Of a stretch of 28,874 nt of DNA, positions 1-5,527 are shown one piece after another. The translations under genes were made by a program, and so were the position numbers. This DNA is from a virus. The stretch covers positions 1 to 28,874 of the IMG/VR virus record IMGVR_UViG_3300017756_000072; one strand, written 5' to 3'. Each line of letters starts with the position of its first letter. The stretch's first letter is position 1. Below the pieces are notes generated by a model. It searched no databases. It was not told where the DNA came from and saw nothing but the letters and a program-made list of their open reading frames with translations.

Positions 1-1
1 G

Positions 2-478
2 AAGATTTTTGATAAACTTACCGAAGCAATGCAACCCGCATTTGCTGATGAGACCCCTATCAACCCATTCGATTTTTGGAAGGGTGCTGACTTCAAGGTG
101 AAGATCAGAAAGGTAGAAGGTTATTGGAACTATGACAAGTCTGAGTTTGCTGAACCAAGCACACTAAAAGGATTTGATGATTCAGAGTTAGAGACACTAT
201 GGTCACAACAGTACAGTCTAACTGACTTCACTGCTGCTGATAAGTTCAAAACTTTTGAAGAGTTAGAGACTCGTTTACAGACAGTTCTTAGTGCTACTCA
301 ACCAACTCGTAGAGTCCCAGACGCAGAGTTGGAAGATGAGTCAGAAGGAAAGTATAGAGAGGTCAAAGGTGCTACTGAGATAGCAGCATCCGCAGCTCCA
401 TCCTTCAAGTCGGCATCTGCTCCAAACGAAGAAGAAGATGACGCATTATCCTACTTTGCTAAACTTGCTAACGAATAA
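2..478 (+). CDS. 32: Single-stranded DNA-binding protein gp32, C-terminal part (5' end outside window)
   Basis: The frame is already open at base 2, so the gene starts upstream; an internal ATG at 29 is unlikely to be the true start. The visible 158 residues match the C-terminal half of T4 gp32: a segment containing INPFDFWKGADFKVKIRKVE followed by NYDKSEF aligns with the end of the T4 DNA-binding core, and DKFKTFEELETRL matches the T4 segment DKFKSFEELNTKF. The tail is acidic (EEEDD), as in T4, where that tail recruits replication and recombination partners. gp32 coats ssDNA at phage replication forks. The stop is followed two bases later by the talC start, so both probably share a transcript. 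The zinc-binding core lies outside the window and cannot be checked. Confidence 0.93.
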   Translation, partial: KIFDKLTEAMQPAFADETPINPFDFWKGADFKVKIRKVEGYWNYDKSEFAEPSTLKGFDDSELETLWSQQYSLTDFTAADKFKTFEELETRLQTVLSATQPTRRVPDAELEDESEGKYREVKGATEIAASAAPSFKSASAPNEEEDDALSYFAKLANE

Positions 479-480
479 CT

Positions 481-1260
481 ATGAAGATTTTCATTGACTC
501 CGCTGACGTATGGGCAATTAAAGACGCATACGAAACAGGTCTTATTGATGGTGTAACAACCAACCCTACCCTTATAATGAAGAGTGGCAGACACCCAGAA
601 CAGGTGTATCAAAAACTCAAAGACATAGGAATCAGTGATATCTCTATGGAAGTCGTAGGCAATGCCGAAGCTATGATCTCTGAAGGTCGTAGACTAAAAG
701 CAAAGTTTGGTGACTGTGCTACAATCAAGGTTCCGTGTACACCAGACGGACTCCTTGCTTGTAACATTCTTTCAAAAGAATTAATTAGAGTTAACGTAAC
801 ATTAATATTCAGTACAGCACAAGCAATCCTAGCAGCAAAGGCAGGGGCAGCATATGTCTCACCTTTTGTTGGTCGACTAGAAGACAACTCTCACTCAGGT
901 GTAGAAGTTGTTCGTTCTATAGTTGATATCTACAAGAAACATGGTATCCATACTGAGGTATTGGCAGCATCTATTCGTGACGTTGCTAAGGTTACACTCG
1001 CATTCTGGAACGGTGCTCATATTTGTACCATACCACCAAGTGTATTCGAGAAGATGTACAACCATGTGTTAACAGACGCAGGATTAAAAATCTTCGATGA
1101 AGACCACAAAACCACCTTCTCTAACGAAAGAGTCGGTGGCGATATGGATGCTCTAGGTGATGCTCTGGGTTATGATTTTCCATCATTCACGGACGATGGA
1201 TTTACTTATACTATTGATCCAGGCGATTTACCTGACACAGGAATAGGATTTGTTCCTTAG
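481..1260 (+). CDS. talC: Transaldolase, small TalC/FSA-like type, with C-terminal extension
   Basis: This is a 259-residue class I aldolase-type TIM barrel of the short transaldolase (TalC, fructose-6-phosphate aldolase-like) family found in many cyanophages. Visible landmarks are FIDSADVWAI at the N terminus, GVTTNPTL at 24-31, the Schiff-base lysine K83 in TIKVPCT, AGAAYVSPFVGRLED and EVLAASIRD. In the family, transaldolase moves a three-carbon dihydroxyacetone unit in the pentose phosphate pathway; in infected cyanobacteria it is thought to steer carbon toward NADPH and ribose for phage DNA. The barrel appears to end near residue 212 (GLKIFDEDHK). The last 45 or so residues are an extra tail not expected in TalC (usually about 215-220 aa). 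The gene sits two bases after gene 32, and its stop overlaps the stop of the convergent gene 53. Confidence 0.92.
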   Translation: MKIFIDSADVWAIKDAYETGLIDGVTTNPTLIMKSGRHPEQVYQKLKDIGISDISMEVVGNAEAMISEGRRLKAKFGDCATIKVPCTPDGLLACNILSKELIRVNVTLIFSTAQAILAAKAGAAYVSPFVGRLEDNSHSGVEVVRSIVDIYKKHGIHTEVLAASIRDVAKVTLAFWNGAHICTIPPSVFEKMYNHVLTDAGLKIFDEDHKTTFSNERVGGDMDALGDALGYDFPSFTDDGFTYTIDPGDLPDTGIGFVP

Positions 1261-1886
1261 TCTATTTTAATTTCAGTCTTAGACTGACCTACAACTAAAG
1301 ACCCACCTTGATGAAGGGAGGCTACGTATATATTTACGAACTCTTGGATATAGGTGGGTTTTATTAATTGTATCTTCTCCTTCTCATTATTCAATCTCTG
1401 TTCATATTCAAAGTATGTCACTGGTGACACTGGATTTACAGTTACACCCGCAGATGCTGTACCATCATAGTATGTCACCTGATAGTTAGAAGGCACTCTT
1501 AATCCTTCTTTCACGATCTGACGACCTAAAGCATCTACAACATTTGTTGTCTCATACATCATCACATAGTCAGGATTATCATACTTATTGTACACATACT
1601 CTTTTAATGCTGTTGCTGACCTTGGCCACTGCTCATGGAAGTTAGTGATGTCATTTACTATTAGAATAGTCCATCCAAAATCTGCTCTCTCATAATAATT
1701 AAATGCTATAGACTCTGGTGTTTCGCCAGGATTGATAAAGAAGTCATCAAATAGTACGACGTTTGATAGATAGTCGTCTCTGATGTCATTTCTTCTCCAT
1801 AAATTTTTCGCAGTATAAATTTTCGGATCTAAAATTTGATCGGTATAGTTGTATACTACATTGGGTGCGTTTTCAAATAAACTCAT
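1257..1886 (-). CDS. 53: Baseplate wedge subunit gp53
   Basis: The 209 residues resemble T4 gp53 (196 aa), the wedge protein that links baseplate wedges to the central hub. The best signature is the LysM-like middle (residues 52-104), with NYYERADFGWTILIVNDI followed by WPRSATALKEYVYNKYDNP. It corresponds to the T4 region in which a short domain ends in LYWVLLMCNDNYDP. A C-terminal helix with NNEKEKIQLIKP also fits. The start ATG overlaps the gene 48 stop by one base (TAATG), indicating translational coupling and late co-expression with genes 48 and 4. Its TAA overlaps the talC TAG on the other strand, leaving no intergenic space. Confidence 0.85.
   Translation of the reverse strand: MSLFENAPNVVYNYTDQILDPKIYTAKNLWRRNDIRDDYLSNVVLFDDFFINPGETPESIAFNYYERADFGWTILIVNDITNFHEQWPRSATALKEYVYNKYDNPDYVMMYETTNVVDALGRQIVKEGLRVPSNYQVTYYDGTASAGVTVNPVSPVTYFEYEQRLNNEKEKIQLIKPTYIQEFVNIYVASLHQGGSLVVGQSKTEIKID
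1273..1287. other. Small inverted repeat just past talC, inside the gene 53 3' end
   Basis: TCAGTC and GACTGA form a perfect 6-bp stem with a 3-base loop, 13 bases after the talC stop. Neither strand has a run of U after the stem, so it is not a textbook intrinsic terminator. It could weakly terminate or stabilise the 3' end of the talC message, where the two convergent transcription units collide. It may equally be chance within coding sequence. Confidence 0.25.
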
Positions 1887-3097
1887 TAGAATTTTCCTGT
1901 ATCTAGATCTGAACGTGTGAGTGCTGTTGTCTCTGAGAAGTTCATAATAACAGTCTGTAGTGGTAACTTACCATCTTTTGTAGTTACAAAATTGTTAGAT
2001 GGTGAAGAGTTAACTGAAAGACTTGTGAGAGCACACATCTTAGAACGTGGCATCATTGGGTGTGGACTACCACCGTCTTTAACATTACCATCTTCATCAG
2101 TTAGACCGAACCATGGTTCCAATAGGAACACATCTGGGAACCCCAGTACACCTCCCGTTGCGTTGGTGTTTGCTGTTGGGTGCATACCCGTCTTGAATCC
2201 GTTAATGATTCTATCAACGTCGTTCGCTTCATTCTCGTCACGTGAGAAGAACTCAAACGATAGACTAAAATCTCTCATAGTCATTTTACTAAACAACATG
2301 ATAGCATTCTCATTAGGTGCTAACCCTGCTAGACCTAACACGTTAACTGGATTTGCAATATTTCCGTTCTGCCCTAATGGATCTGCTGCTGATTTAAATG
2401 CAGAACCAAGAAGTTGAGATATATCTCCACCTGCTCCTTCCAAAGCTTCAGAACCCAGTTGTGAGAGAGCATTACCCGCTGCACCCACTGCACCTGTGGC
2501 AGCCATTTGACCTACAGCTCCAGCTGGATCATCAAGTAATCTTGCCATGGTGCCCAACTTGAATGTATTTCCCCACTCTGCTCCATATGAATATTGAAAC
2601 TCATTAGGCATGGGTAAGAAATATATTGAAGATGTGCTATTGGCAACTTCTATTGCTTTATTCTTTATTGATGCTAACTCAGCACTGGTTTCTACTTCTG
2701 TTCCATCTTGTAATTTGATGGGGAATGATATATTGCTATAGTCTCCTTCCTTAATCTTCTTAAGAGATCCGTCTCTTTTCTTCTTATCTGCCCCTTTGGA
2801 CATCTGACTCCTAGCTATTGCTGAAATCTCTGCTTGAAATCTATTCAGCTCACCAGACTGCTTGTCTAGTCCACCAAACGTGAATGCTGCTGCACCTCTT
2901 GTTGAATCGACGATCTTCTGGGTTGCTTCATTACCTAGAGCACCAAAAGCACCCTGTTCTCCACCAGCTCTTGCTTTCTTGATACCTTCATTATACTGAT
3001 ACCTTGTAATTTTTAAATACGAAGCAAAAGGTATATCCTTTATTCCTTTAGGATACTCCTTATAATCTCCATATAATACTTTATTTCCAGATGTCAT
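1886..3097 (-). CDS. 48: Tail tube cap / baseplate protein gp48
   Basis: The 403-residue protein matches cyanophage gp48 (T4 gp48 is about 364 aa), which caps the baseplate hub and, with gp54, starts tail tube polymerisation. Signatures are FLPMPNEFQYSYGAEWG around residues 155-175, MTMRDFSLSFEFFSRDENEA followed by a linker, and GFPDVFLLEPWFG near the C terminus. Between them lies a Gly/Ala-rich insert, roughly residues 185-240. The ATG overlaps the TGA of the upstream 164-aa gene (ATGA), and its own stop overlaps the gene 53 start, so the four minus-strand genes form one coupled operon. In T4, gene 48 is adjacent to gene 54 on one strand; here the gp54-like gene is divergent across the late promoter region. 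Confidence 0.82.
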   Translation of the reverse strand: MTSGNKVLYGDYKEYPKGIKDIPFASYLKITRYQYNEGIKKARAGGEQGAFGALGNEATQKIVDSTRGAAAFTFGGLDKQSGELNRFQAEISAIARSQMSKGADKKKRDGSLKKIKEGDYSNISFPIKLQDGTEVETSAELASIKNKAIEVANSTSSIYFLPMPNEFQYSYGAEWGNTFKLGTMARLLDDPAGAVGQMAATGAVGAAGNALSQLGSEALEGAGGDISQLLGSAFKSAADPLGQNGNIANPVNVLGLAGLAPNENAIMLFSKMTMRDFSLSFEFFSRDENEANDVDRIINGFKTGMHPTANTNATGGVLGFPDVFLLEPWFGLTDEDGNVKDGGSPHPMMPRSKMCALTSLSVNSSPSNNFVTTKDGKLPLQTVIMNFSETTALTRSDLDTGKF

Positions 3098-3588
3098 CTA
3101 TTTGTGTGGAATTGTTCTAGTGGTAGTTGACTCATTGCCTGCATGTCTTCCTCTGGTATCTCGAAGAACAAGTTATCGGCATTCTTAGGTATGTAGTAGC
3201 GAAGCGTCGACATAGGTGCTTCCTCTTTATTTAGTGCCCCAAGTCTAGCTTTTGGTCTGAGGAAGTGAATATTCATTCCTAACATCATATTCTTCTTAAT
3301 TTCCATGAGTTTTATTAGTGGGTACTCATCCCATTTCTTTAAACTATCTCTAAACTTCGGGTCATACTCAAAGAAGTAGAACTTACCTACCTCTGGTTGC
3401 TCAGTAGCATTATCATAGAGTGCTTCAAATATTTTTTCTCTTAGTTGAGCTTTGCTTAGCTTGCTTCCCCTTAGACTTTGGAGCAGAGTAGTTAATTCTG
3501 AGCTCTCGTTCTGTGATGATTCTGAACTCGATTCCTCTGTCGAGGCAGTATTCCTTAGCTGCCCTCCACTTTGCATCGTTTTTAGCAT
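3094..3588 (-). CDS. Conserved virion/assembly protein of T4-like cyanophages, start nested in gene 4
   Basis: The 164-residue product has a Ser/Glu-rich N terminus (about residues 17-33) and a folded part beginning near residue 60 with VGKFYFFEYDPKFRDSLKKW, then EYPLIKL, MMLGMNIHFLRPKARL and a Tyr/Asn-rich tail. I recognise the YDPK, FPL-like and GLN/GMNIHxLxP pattern from small conserved proteins of cyanophages, but I do not know a firm function; a DNA-end or head-tail role would fit its place beside gene 4. The start is supported by a perfect GGAGGT eight bases upstream of ATG, both lying inside the gene 4 coding region. The 164-base overlap is in a different frame. No ATG, GTG or TTG start is seen nearer to the gene 4 stop. 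Confidence 0.72.
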   Translation of the reverse strand: MLKTMQSGGQLRNTASTEESSSESSQNESSELTTLLQSLRGSKLSKAQLREKIFEALYDNATEQPEVGKFYFFEYDPKFRDSLKKWDEYPLIKLMEIKKNMMLGMNIHFLRPKARLGALNKEEAPMSTLRYYIPKNADNLFFEIPEEDMQAMSQLPLEQFHTNR

Positions 3589-3925
3589 AGGTCAACACCT
3601 CCGTGATGTATCGTTTGGTTTGACGTTTCTGTGGTTTTGGTTCCATTGTTTGTTTCAATGGTTTCACCTCCACTAGGTACTCTTTGGTTCCTTTGGGTTC
3701 TTTGACTCTGACCCAGAAGTCTGGGAAATACCTATGCACCCTGTTATCTGTAGGGCACTTGTATGGGATAACTATCTCTTCTGATGACCAACTAACAACT
3801 TTACTATCCATATCGCACCAGTTCATGAACTTAAGTTCCCATCCTGACCTATAAAATATGTCAGTGGGATCTCCATTGTACTTCTTATAGTACTTTGGTT
3901 TGAACTTTCCTTGTTTTAGAGACAT
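3425..3925 (-). CDS. 4: Head completion protein gp4 (T4 gene 50/65)
   Basis: The 166-residue protein matches T4 gp4 (150 aa), needed to finish the filled head before tail joining. Signatures are GKFKPKYYKKYNGDPTDIFY, RSGWELKFMNW, the RYFPDFWV strand, and YLVEVKP followed by a basic KPQKRQTKRYI segment. The residues E30, D69 and E86-x-K88 form a PD-(D/E)xK nuclease-like arrangement, consistent with proposals that gp4 is nuclease related. The ATG at 3925 was chosen because homology begins there; a longer frame reaches 4153 but would run through the promoter region and the opposite gene. The last residues are basic and Ser/Lys-rich, and their DNA is shared with the start of the downstream 164-aa gene. 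Confidence 0.9.
   Translation of the reverse strand: MSLKQGKFKPKYYKKYNGDPTDIFYRSGWELKFMNWCDMDSKVVSWSSEEIVIPYKCPTDNRVHRYFPDFWVRVKEPKGTKEYLVEVKPLKQTMEPKPQKRQTKRYITEVLTYAKNDAKWRAAKEYCLDRGIEFRIITERELRINYSAPKSKGKQAKQSSTKRKNI
3597..3602 (-). promoter_or_regulatory. Internal Shine-Dalgarno (GGAGGT) for the 164-aa gene
   Basis: On the minus strand GGAGGT is followed by eight bases and then ATG at 3588. It is the strongest ribosome binding site in the window and lies within gene 4 codons for Thr-Glu-Val. It decides the start of the overlapping downstream gene. Confidence 0.7.
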
Positions 3926-3930
3926 AAATA
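3923..3930 (+). promoter_or_regulatory. T4-type late promoter core (CATAAATA) for the gp54-gp26 hub block
   Basis: CATAAATA differs from the T4 late consensus TATAAATA only at the first base. It lies 26 bases upstream of the gp54-like ATG at 3957. Its first three bases are the complement of the gene 4 start codon. Late promoters in this family are read by host RNA polymerase with the phage gp55 sigma factor and the gp33/gp45 co-activators. Confidence 0.72.
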
Positions 3931-3940
3931 AAAATACCAC

Positions 3941-3950
3941 CCCATATGGG
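3941..3950. other. Ten-base perfect palindrome CCCATATGGG between divergent late promoters
   Basis: CCCATATGGG is its own reverse complement and lies between the two late promoter cores. It falls in the expected 5' leader of the plus-strand transcript. It could be an operator, a leader hairpin or chance. Confidence 0.35.
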
Positions 3951-3951
3951 T

Positions 3952-3959
3952 TATTTATG
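3952..3959 (-). promoter_or_regulatory. T4-type late promoter core (CATAAATA) for the gene 4-48-53 operon
   Basis: The minus strand reads CATAAATA here, 26 bases upstream of the gene 4 ATG at 3925. Its first three bases complement the ATG of the gp54-like gene on the plus strand. With the plus copy at 3923-3930 it forms a divergent pair with perfect 9-bp arms (3923-3931 and 3951-3959). Confidence 0.7.
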
Positions 3960-4613
3960 ACTCTCAAAAGCGTTACATCATTCTTAGCAGATCTACAAAA
4001 CAGTGGAGGACCTAGTTCTACCAACCAATATGATCTGGAGTTTGGTGGTGTCAGTAATTTATTAAAGACACGATTAGTAGAGTATGGTATAGAGCAACTC
4101 TCTTTCAACAAACTTATGGTTGATCTCGCAAACGAGATCCAGATACCTGGCACCTCATTAACAAGTCAGGATGTCAAGTCAGTACATAAAGGAATTAATA
4201 TGAAGCCAGCAATGGCAAAGGTATATAATGAGATGGATCTGTCATTCATACTTGATGTCACATCTGAAGCATATAGATTTTTTAGAGGATGGCAAGACTT
4301 CATACAAGGTGCTGAACAAGGCAACTTCGGTAAGTTACAGAGAGCATTGACACAGAACTATTACTCTGACTATGTTGCTGATACTATCATCAAGAAGTAT
4401 GAGAAGTATCCTGCTGCAGGTAGTAACTCATACAAGGATGACCAGTACCACGTGTTCACCATCAAACTAATCAACTCATATCCTTATATGATGTCATCTG
4501 TACCTTACAGTTCATCTGGATCTGGAGTTGTGAAGTTGAGTATAGGAATGTACTATGAGTATGCTGAGTATGTACCGTTCGCTGTACCTAAAGTAATCCC
4601 TGTAGAAGGCTGA
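3957..4613 (+). CDS. 54: Baseplate-tail tube initiator, gp54-like
   Basis: The 218-residue protein has the tail tube fold pattern shared by T4 gp54 and gp19. A strand MDLSFILDVTSEAYRFFRGW leads into a helix and extended linker, and it ends with HVFTIKLINSYPYMMSSVPY plus the closing strands VVKLSIGMYYEYAEY. gp54 sits on the gp48 cap and nucleates the tail tube. I prefer gp54 over the tube monomer gp19 because it neighbours genes 48, 4 and 26 and is longer than gp19 (163 aa), although shorter than T4 gp54 (320 aa). The ATG at 3957 fits the late promoter spacing; an earlier in-frame ATG at 3900 would put the start upstream of that promoter, inside gene 4. Confidence 0.68.
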   Translation: MTLKSVTSFLADLQNSGGPSSTNQYDLEFGGVSNLLKTRLVEYGIEQLSFNKLMVDLANEIQIPGTSLTSQDVKSVHKGINMKPAMAKVYNEMDLSFILDVTSEAYRFFRGWQDFIQGAEQGNFGKLQRALTQNYYSDYVADTIIKKYEKYPAAGSNSYKDDQYHVFTIKLINSYPYMMSSVPYSSSGSGVVKLSIGMYYEYAEYVPFAVPKVIPVEG

Positions 4614-4640
4614 TATATAATATATACGGACTAATTTATT

Positions 4641-5339
4641 ATGCCATTACCTGATATAATCACTCCAACCTATGAGTTGGTTGTACCTTCGTCTAAGAAG
4701 AAACTAAAATATCGTCCCTTCCTTGTTAAAGAACAGAAGATTCTGATCCTAGCATTGGAAGAGAACGACAGTGCTCAGATACTAGAAGCAATCAAAGATA
4801 TATTCAAAAGCTGTATCACCAGTAGATTTAAGATGGACGACCTTGCCATCTTTGATGTTGAATATATTTTCCTACAACTACGTGGTAGATCTATCCAAGA
4901 AACTATTGAGGTAGAGGTGCCATGTGATGACGACAAAGAAACTAAAGTCCCCGTGACTTTCCCCGTCGATGCAGTCAAGGTTAAGTTCCCAGAGGGACAT
5001 GCCAAGGAGATTAAACTCAATGATGACATCGTAGTCGTCATGAAGTATCCTAACCTAGACTACTTCACTAAGGTCAATTTTACTGAAGAGGAAGTGGATC
5101 CCTACGAACTGGTATCCTCATGCATCGACAGAGTATTTAATAAAGGAGAAGATTGTGGATCATTTACACCTAAAGAAGCTCAGTCGTGGCTTGAGAAGCT
5201 TACTAACGATCAGTTTGAAAGTGTCCAAAACTTCTTTGACACTATGCCTACTCTTCGCCATGATATTACAGTTACAAATCCTAACACAGGGGTTAAAACT
5301 AGTGCAAGTATCGAAGGACTGATTAATTTTTTCGGGTAG
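4641..5339 (+). CDS. 26: Baseplate hub subunit gp26 (T4 baseplate protein family)
   Basis: The 232-residue protein matches the T4 gp26 family (T4 gp26 is 208 aa): it opens with a beta-rich PLPDIITPTYELVVPSSKKK, then YRPFLVKEQKILILALEEND and a helix IKDIFKSCI. The strand pair VEVPC/KVPVTFPVDAVKV is followed by LRHDITVTNPNTG at the C terminus. It works in hub assembly with gp51, gp27 and gp29. The zero-frame product ends EGLINFFG-stop. Just before that stop, FF is encoded by the slippery run TTTTTTC, and the -1 frame from there stays open for 64 more codons. So this gene probably makes two products: the 232-aa protein and a 295-aa fusion (4641-5333 joined to 5333-5527). Confidence 0.85.
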   Translation: MPLPDIITPTYELVVPSSKKKLKYRPFLVKEQKILILALEENDSAQILEAIKDIFKSCITSRFKMDDLAIFDVEYIFLQLRGRSIQETIEVEVPCDDDKETKVPVTFPVDAVKVKFPEGHAKEIKLNDDIVVVMKYPNLDYFTKVNFTEEEVDPYELVSSCIDRVFNKGEDCGSFTPKEAQSWLEKLTNDQFESVQNFFDTMPTLRHDITVTNPNTGVKTSASIEGLINFFG

Positions 5340-5359
5340 CCCTATTCCAAGAGGGGTTA
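5314..5359 (+). other. Predicted -1 programmed ribosomal frameshift signal
   Basis: Three elements line up. An internal Shine-Dalgarno-like AAGGA (5314-5318) lies eight bases upstream of the heptamer T-TTT-TTC (5327-5333) in the zero frame of gene 26, which fits the X-XXY-YYZ rule. A predicted stem follows three bases later (5337-5343 with 5353-5359, 7 bp including two G-U pairs, 9-base loop). The zero-frame stop lies inside the stem at 5337-5339. After slippage the next codon begins at 5333. This layout resembles the known bacterial dnaX frameshift cassette, with internal Shine-Dalgarno, slippery site and stem. Folding energy was not calculated. Confidence 0.75.
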
Positions 5360-5527
5360 GCAAGATTCTATCAAACGAATTTCGCCTTGGTGCAACACCA
5401 TAAATATACTCTGAGTGACATAGAAAATATGATCCCTTGGGAGCGTGACATTTACGTCAATATGCTTGCTAAGTGGTTAAAGGATGAGAGAGATCGTATA
5501 GAAAAGGAACGTCAAAAACGTAAGTAA
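5333..5527 (+). CDS. 51: gp51-like tail hub assembly segment, translated as -1 frameshift extension of gp26
   Basis: The 64 codons carry a convincing protein segment: FQEGLARFYQTNFALVQHH, then KYTLSDIENMIPWERDIYV, then a charged helix rich in Lys, Glu and Arg. The pattern (short helix, 'tL.dIe.m.pwErd.y' motif, charged helix) is typical of small gp51-like or tail-assembly-chaperone ORFs beside gp26 in T4-like phages. There is no ATG before the middle of the motif, and the frame is closed upstream by a stop at 5324-5326, so it cannot start independently in a normal way. The TTG at 5387 or GTG at 5390 would lose the first helix and have no ribosome binding site nearby. The stop TAA overlaps the next ATG by one base (TAATG). 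T4 gp51 is larger and separate. Confidence 0.78.
   Translation, partial: RVALFQEGLARFYQTNFALVQHHKYTLSDIENMIPWERDIYVNMLAKWLKDERDRIEKERQKRK
5399..5406 (+). promoter_or_regulatory. Possible late promoter core CATAAATA inside the gp51-like segment
   Basis: This eight-base core is identical to the two divergent late promoters and lies 120 bases upstream of the tape-measure-like gene. It also encodes His-Lys-Tyr of the gp51-like motif, so it may be coincidental. Confidence 0.3.

Noticed and set aside
3900-3956. Longer version of the gp54-like gene beginning at 3900
   Set aside because: It would place the start upstream of the plus-strand late promoter and inside gene 4; the ATG at 3957 fits the promoter spacing.
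3926-4153. Longer version of gene 4 beginning at 4153
   Set aside because: The extra 76 residues do not resemble gp4, run antisense through the gp54-like gene and would start upstream of the minus-strand late promoter. The homology and the promoter both point to 3925.
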